A stretch of DNA of 9,190 nt from JAGVPT01 sp035500675. GTDB taxonomy: Bacteria > Bacteroidota > Ignavibacteria > UBA10030 > UBA8401. Position numbers and translations under genes: made by a program. The stretch is from contig DATJXA010000146.1 in NCBI GenBank assembly GCA_035500675.1, positions 1 through 9,190 on the forward strand, written 5' to 3'. The notes beneath the pieces were generated by a model. That model was not told where the DNA came from and ran no database searches. It saw only the letters and a list, made by a program, of their open reading frames with translations. Each line of letters begins with the position of its first letter. Position 1 is the stretch's first letter. Shown piece by piece: positions 7,003-9,190 of this stretch.

Positions 7003-7419
7003 CTACGACAAAGAAAAGGGAGATTGCGGGGGGTGAAACGGGAGGTTGCGTGTCCCGGCAAGAAGCGATGGATTTTTAGCGGAATACTGTACCGGTTGTG
7101 TTTTCTCAACACTCAGACTGAGCACGAAGAAAAACTCGACTGCAGGGTCCAGCACATTCGGAGAAAGAGTCACGACCGGCGTTGAACATGGAGAGGAAGA
7201 AATCGAGCACGTTCCGTTCTTTTGCATAGCAGCGAGATGCGCGGCACGGCAGCATGGGCACGACATGTCGCCTGCATGCGCGCAGCAACACTGGCACATC
7301 GTCTTCGTCTGTGCCTCGTGAAATATTCCAACGCCCATCCACGGAACGAATATATATCCGTTCGAGAAGAGAAGCACTGTCACCAGCATGACGCTGGCTT
7401 TTTGACGCAAGAAGGACAC
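7003..7419 (-). CDS. Small exported Cys-rich protein preceding a TonB receptor
   Basis: The product has 138 residues. RQK followed by a hydrophobic stretch (residues 8-30, MLVTVLLFSNGYIFVPW) forms a signal peptide or anchor. Between residues 42 and 78 there are nine cysteines: 42, 44, 45, 46, 54, 56, 57, 71 and 78, with CQCCC and CPCC clusters plus His48 and His61, a layout suited to soft-metal binding. A second hydrophobic stretch (about 94-103) and a Pro-rich tail ending HPPQSPFSLS follow. I know no exact family. The plan (signal, Cys/His cluster, hydrophobic stretch, Pro-rich tail) parallels the protein at 1446-1799. The chosen start is GTG 7419; ATG 7389 (residue 11) is the alternative and neither has a clear ribosome site. 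It precedes the receptor by 80 bp with a hairpin between. The cluster makes a real gene likely. Confidence 0.65.
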   Translation of the reverse strand: MSFLRQKASVMLVTVLLFSNGYIFVPWMGVGIFHEAQTKTMCQCCCAHAGDMSCPCCRAAHLAAMQKNGTCSISSSPCSTPVVTLSPNVLDPAVEFFFVLSLSVEKTQPVQYSAKNPSLLAGTRNLPFHPPQSPFSLS

Positions 7420-7464
7420 GGTTCTTTGTATGGCAACTACGTCTGTTGGGGGGATGGTTTATGT

Positions 7465-7492
7465 AATTTACAATTTTTTGTGATTTGCGCAA
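7465..7492 (-). promoter_or_regulatory. Possible promoter of the Cys-rich gene/receptor/YHS unit
   Basis: Read on the - strand, TTGCGC (7487-7492) and TAAATT (7465-7470) are separated by 16 bases and lie about 45 bases upstream of the GTG start. The match to a sigma-70-type promoter is modest and rests on position and AT-richness only. Confidence 0.2.
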
Positions 7493-7500
7493 GAGGAGAA

Positions 7501-7644
7501 CAATTCCGGTAATGGTACGTTTTGGATTCCCGATTGAAACGTTCGGGAATGACGCAGACTCAGCGTTCGTCATGCCCGCATGCTTCTGGCGGGCATCCAT
7601 ATAACAGAGGGAAGAAATGGTAAAACGTACTACTACCGCAATTC
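7501..7644. repeat. Family A palindromic repeat, copy 3, with long imperfect terminal inverted repeats
   Basis: The ends 7501-7523 and 7622-7644 are inverted repeats matching at 19 of 23 positions, including a perfect GTACGTTTT/AAAACGTAC. Two perfect 8-bp hairpins lie inside: ATTCCCGA/TCGGGAAT at 7526-7533 and 7543-7550, and ATGCCCGC/GCGGGCAT at 7572-7579 and 7589-7596. The core matches the copies at 377-475 and 4456-4561. The left end of a family B element begins two bases after it. The right border also forms a small hairpin (CTACCG-CAATTC-CGGTAG, 7633-7650). Confidence 0.85.
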
Positions 7645-7645
7645 C

Positions 7646-7669
7646 GGTAGTGTCTCAGTTTGAAAATGA
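7646..7669 (+). repeat. Family B element, copy 2: left end only
   Basis: Twenty-four bases, GGTAGTGTCTCAGTTTGAAA plus ATGA, are identical to the left end of copy 1 (495-518). After that the sequence diverges; only a degraded GAACCGACAC remains at about 7674-7683, and no right end is found before the ZIP gene. From 7684 to 7790 I see no gene, repeat or clear terminator. It reads as a truncated or decayed copy. Confidence 0.7.
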
Positions 7670-7790
7670 GTCGAACCGACACGGCCGCAATGTCGCAAAG
7701 GCACATAGTACTAGAACGACAAACGTATCTCGTAAGGTGAACCTCGTAGTGGTTGAAGTCTTTGTGCAAGCGGTGAAGCGAGCGTCGTCC

Positions 7791-8504
7791 TTACTTCGCG
7801 ACCTGAATAACGCCATACATAATCCCCATACCAAGAAGCGTCATTCCCGTCGTCAGCAGTTTCGGGTGTGCATGGTGGCTTTCGGGGAGGAGGTCCGATG
7901 CGCCGATGTAAAGGAAACAACCGCAGATGATGCCAAGCGTGGTTCCCAACGCTGTTTGGGGAATCGTAAAAAGGAAGGTGGATAAAACACCGACAACCGG
8001 AGCTGCAGCATCGATGATAAGCCATCGTAGCGCCGTTTTATTGTCGCTGCCGCGCATGACGATGACGACGGTATTGATCCCGTCGGAGAAATCGTGCGTT
8101 AATACTGCGGCGGTGACGACAAGGCCGATCGCAGAAGAGACTTGGAATGCGAGACCGATCACCACGCCGTCGAGAAAACTGTGGAAAGACAAACTCGATG
8201 CGCCGAGAACTCCCCTGTGCCTCATGTTTTCACAATCCTCATTGTGCGAATGAAGAGCGACGCTTCTCTCGAGCACTAAGTAGAGCACAAACCCGAGCCC
8301 TATCATGAGGGATGCCGTCGAAAAATTTCCGGCGGCGAGCGTGAACGATGTCGGCAGGAGGTCGAAGAGCGCAACGCCGATCACCGCCCCCGCGCTGAAC
8401 CCTGCGATGAGGTGCAGTTTGTCCTTAAAGCGGAGGGCGAAAAGTCCGCCGAGGAAGGTCGAGCAAAATGTAGCCAGCGCTATGAGAAAAAGGGTCGTTG
8501 TCAT
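7791..8504 (-). CDS. ZIP-family inner-membrane metal permease with a variant metal site
   Basis: The product has 237 residues with about eight hydrophobic segments, the normal size for bacterial ZIP (ZupT/GufA-like) importers of Zn, Fe, Mn or Co. The helix-4 signature SFHSFLDGVVIGLAF at 106-120 carries His108 and Asp112 (HSxxDG). The helix-5 signature is LTHDFSDGINTVVIV at 135-149. In the usual HExPxE motif this position reads HDFSDG, so the two Glu and the Pro are replaced while His137 is kept. A His/Asp/Glu loop (LHSHNEDCENMRHR, 84-97) and a late ESHHAH (208-213) are further possible ligands. Start ATG 8504 has AGAGG three bases upstream. It follows a TonB receptor on the same strand with 223 bp between, holding a family B repeat, so it may be cotranscribed. 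Family is firm, metal unknown. Confidence 0.9.
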   Translation of the reverse strand: MTTTLFLIALATFCSTFLGGLFALRFKDKLHLIAGFSAGAVIGVALFDLLPTSFTLAAGNFSTASLMIGLGFVLYLVLERSVALHSHNEDCENMRHRGVLGASSLSFHSFLDGVVIGLAFQVSSAIGLVVTAAVLTHDFSDGINTVVIVMRGSDNKTALRWLIIDAAAPVVGVLSTFLFTIPQTALGTTLGIICGCFLYIGASDLLPESHHAHPKLLTTGMTLLGMGIMYGVIQVAK

Positions 8505-8584
8505 TGGCCTCTAACGGTTTGCGTAACATTATTCCGCCTTAAGGTAGGAAGTTTTAAGTCTTGAATCCAGAGATTTGAAGCGAT

Positions 8585-8712
8585 GGTCGTGTCTCAGTTC
8601 ACCGAATGTATAAATGAGCCGGCACTTTTTTCTTTATATCCATCAAAAGACTTTACATTGAACCGGCCAAAAGGTTCGAGTGTCCGGTTCATTTTCAAAC
8701 TGAGAGACTATC
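8585..8712 (-). repeat. Family B MITE-like element, copy 3 (inverted, about 128 bp)
   Basis: Read on the - strand it aligns over its whole length with copy 1 at 495-623. The left end is GATAGTCTCTCAGTTTGAAA, then GAACCGGACACTCG and CCTTTTGGCCGGTTCAAT, a shared AAAGTCTTTT-like middle, and the right-end reverse complement GGTCGTGTCTCAGTTC. The inner inverted repeat survives with changes (AAATGAGCCGGCACT at 8612-8626 against the arm at about 8680-8694). It lies 15 bp after the receptor stop and 80 bp before the ZIP start, so it would be part of any common transcript. Confidence 0.8.
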
Positions 8713-8727
8713 GAAACCGTCGAATTT

Positions 8728-9190
8728 TCACACATGCACGGCAATCTTCAGCACGACATTTCGTCTTTCTTCCCAGCTTGCCCCGGTGGTGTACGCCCCT
8801 TTGAGCAAATGCTCATGGTCCAATAAATTCGTGATGTAGATGGACGGGTTACAGGAGCTCCCGCCTGAAAGATGGTACGTATGGCCCGCGCTCAAATCAA
8901 CTATCCAGTATGGAGTCGTGTGCGCCGCCTGATTGAAATCGAATAATCCGGTCTTATATGTGGAGACATCTTGTGGATAACCGTTCGAAAGTCCCGATCC
9001 GTATGTCGCCTCAAGATTGATAAACCAGTCTTGCGGCTGGTAGTTGATGTCGGCAACAACTGAGAGTCTTTGATCATGATCCAGGTCGGTTGCCGGCCCG
9101 TCATCGCTCGGCGGCAAGAATCCACCAGTAAGCGGTCCGGAACCGATAGCATGGATGATCGAAGAATTCAGATGACCCGAGAAAGGGGTC
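8728..9190 (-). CDS. TonB-dependent receptor, C-terminal part (5' end outside window)
   Basis: An open frame on the - strand enters at the window end and stops at TGA 8728-8730, giving 154 residues. It is the end of a TonB receptor barrel and lines up without break with the last 150 residues of the receptor at 1889-4366, with roughly 60% identity counted by eye. Shared stretches include TPFSG, TDLDHDQRLS, NYQPxDWF, YGSGL, GLFDFN, TNxLDHxHLxKGAY and GASWEExRNVV. The final strand differs (LKIAVHV against FTLSYHM). The signal peptide, plug and any regulatory-like domain lie outside the window, so it cannot be judged whether the gene is intact. The next gene on the strand is the ZIP permease, suggesting a receptor-permease unit. 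It is best explained as a paralogue of the first receptor by duplication, not a very recent one given the divergence. Confidence 0.9.
   Translation of the reverse strand, partial: TPFSGHLNSSIIHAIGSGPLTGGFLPPSDDGPATDLDHDQRLSVVADINYQPQDWFINLEATYGSGLSNGYPQDVSTYKTGLFDFNQAAHTTPYWIVDLSAGHTYHLSGGSSCNPSIYITNLLDHEHLLKGAYTTGASWEERRNVVLKIAVHV

Noticed and set aside
1840..8539. ATTATTCCGCCT present both upstream of the first receptor (1840-1851) and near the ZIP start (8528-8539), with related ATTATTCCTC at 641-650
   Set aside because: It is tempting as a shared operator, but a 12-base match within 9 kb is expected by chance a few times and the site is not a dyad. Kept only as a note for motif searches.
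1..9190. CRISPR array, tRNA/rRNA, transposase, integrase or phage genes
   Set aside because: Scanning both strands showed no regularly spaced repeats, no recognisable tRNA cloverleaf and no recombinase motifs; the repeats present are dispersed palindromic elements.

Overview
The window looks like a metal-acquisition region of a Gram-negative, mid-GC bacterium. It holds parts or all of three TonB-dependent outer-membrane receptors, two inner-membrane metal permeases (HupE/UreJ and ZIP families), two small exported Cys/His-rich proteins and a YHS-domain lipoprotein. One receptor type carries an N-terminal carboxypeptidase-regulatory-like domain, which is common in the Bacteroidota/Chlorobi/Ignavibacteria (FCB) lineage. 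Clear Shine-Dalgarno sequences precede most genes, which argues against typical Bacteroidia and fits Chlorobi/Ignavibacteria-like organisms or relatives better. The taxon is an inference and not firm.

Layout: the 3' end of lysA (1-345, +) is followed by a repeat-filled gap (377-623). Cassette 1 on the + strand is hupE (717-1319), a small Cys/His-rich exported protein (1446-1799) and an 825-residue TonB receptor (1889-4366), closed by a strong intrinsic terminator (4393-4431). Cassette 2 is on the - strand and convergent with cassette 1: a Cys-rich exported protein (7003-7419), a hairpin (6957-6993), a 658-residue TonB receptor (4946-6922) and a YHS lipoprotein (4597-4881). Cassette 3 is also on the - strand: the C-terminal part of a third TonB receptor (8728-9190, cut by the window end) followed by a ZIP-family permease (7791-8504). 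The third receptor is roughly 60% identical by eye to the end of the cassette 1 receptor.

Two families of short palindromic, MITE-like repeats sit in the gaps between or inside the cassettes. Family A is at 377-475, 4456-4561 and 7501-7644. Family B is at 495-623, 7646-7669 (left end only) and 8585-8712 (inverted). Twice A is followed directly by B in the same order.

How it may work together (inference): each receptor would bring a metal or metal complex across the outer membrane. The small Cys/His proteins and the YHS lipoprotein would bind metal in the periplasm or at the membrane, and HupE or ZIP would carry ions across the inner membrane. The two homologous receptors are paired with permeases of different families, suggesting receptor duplication and rewiring to different metals. 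The actual metals (nickel/cobalt, zinc/iron, copper) cannot be read from the sequence. No tRNA, rRNA, CRISPR array, transposase or integrase was seen.
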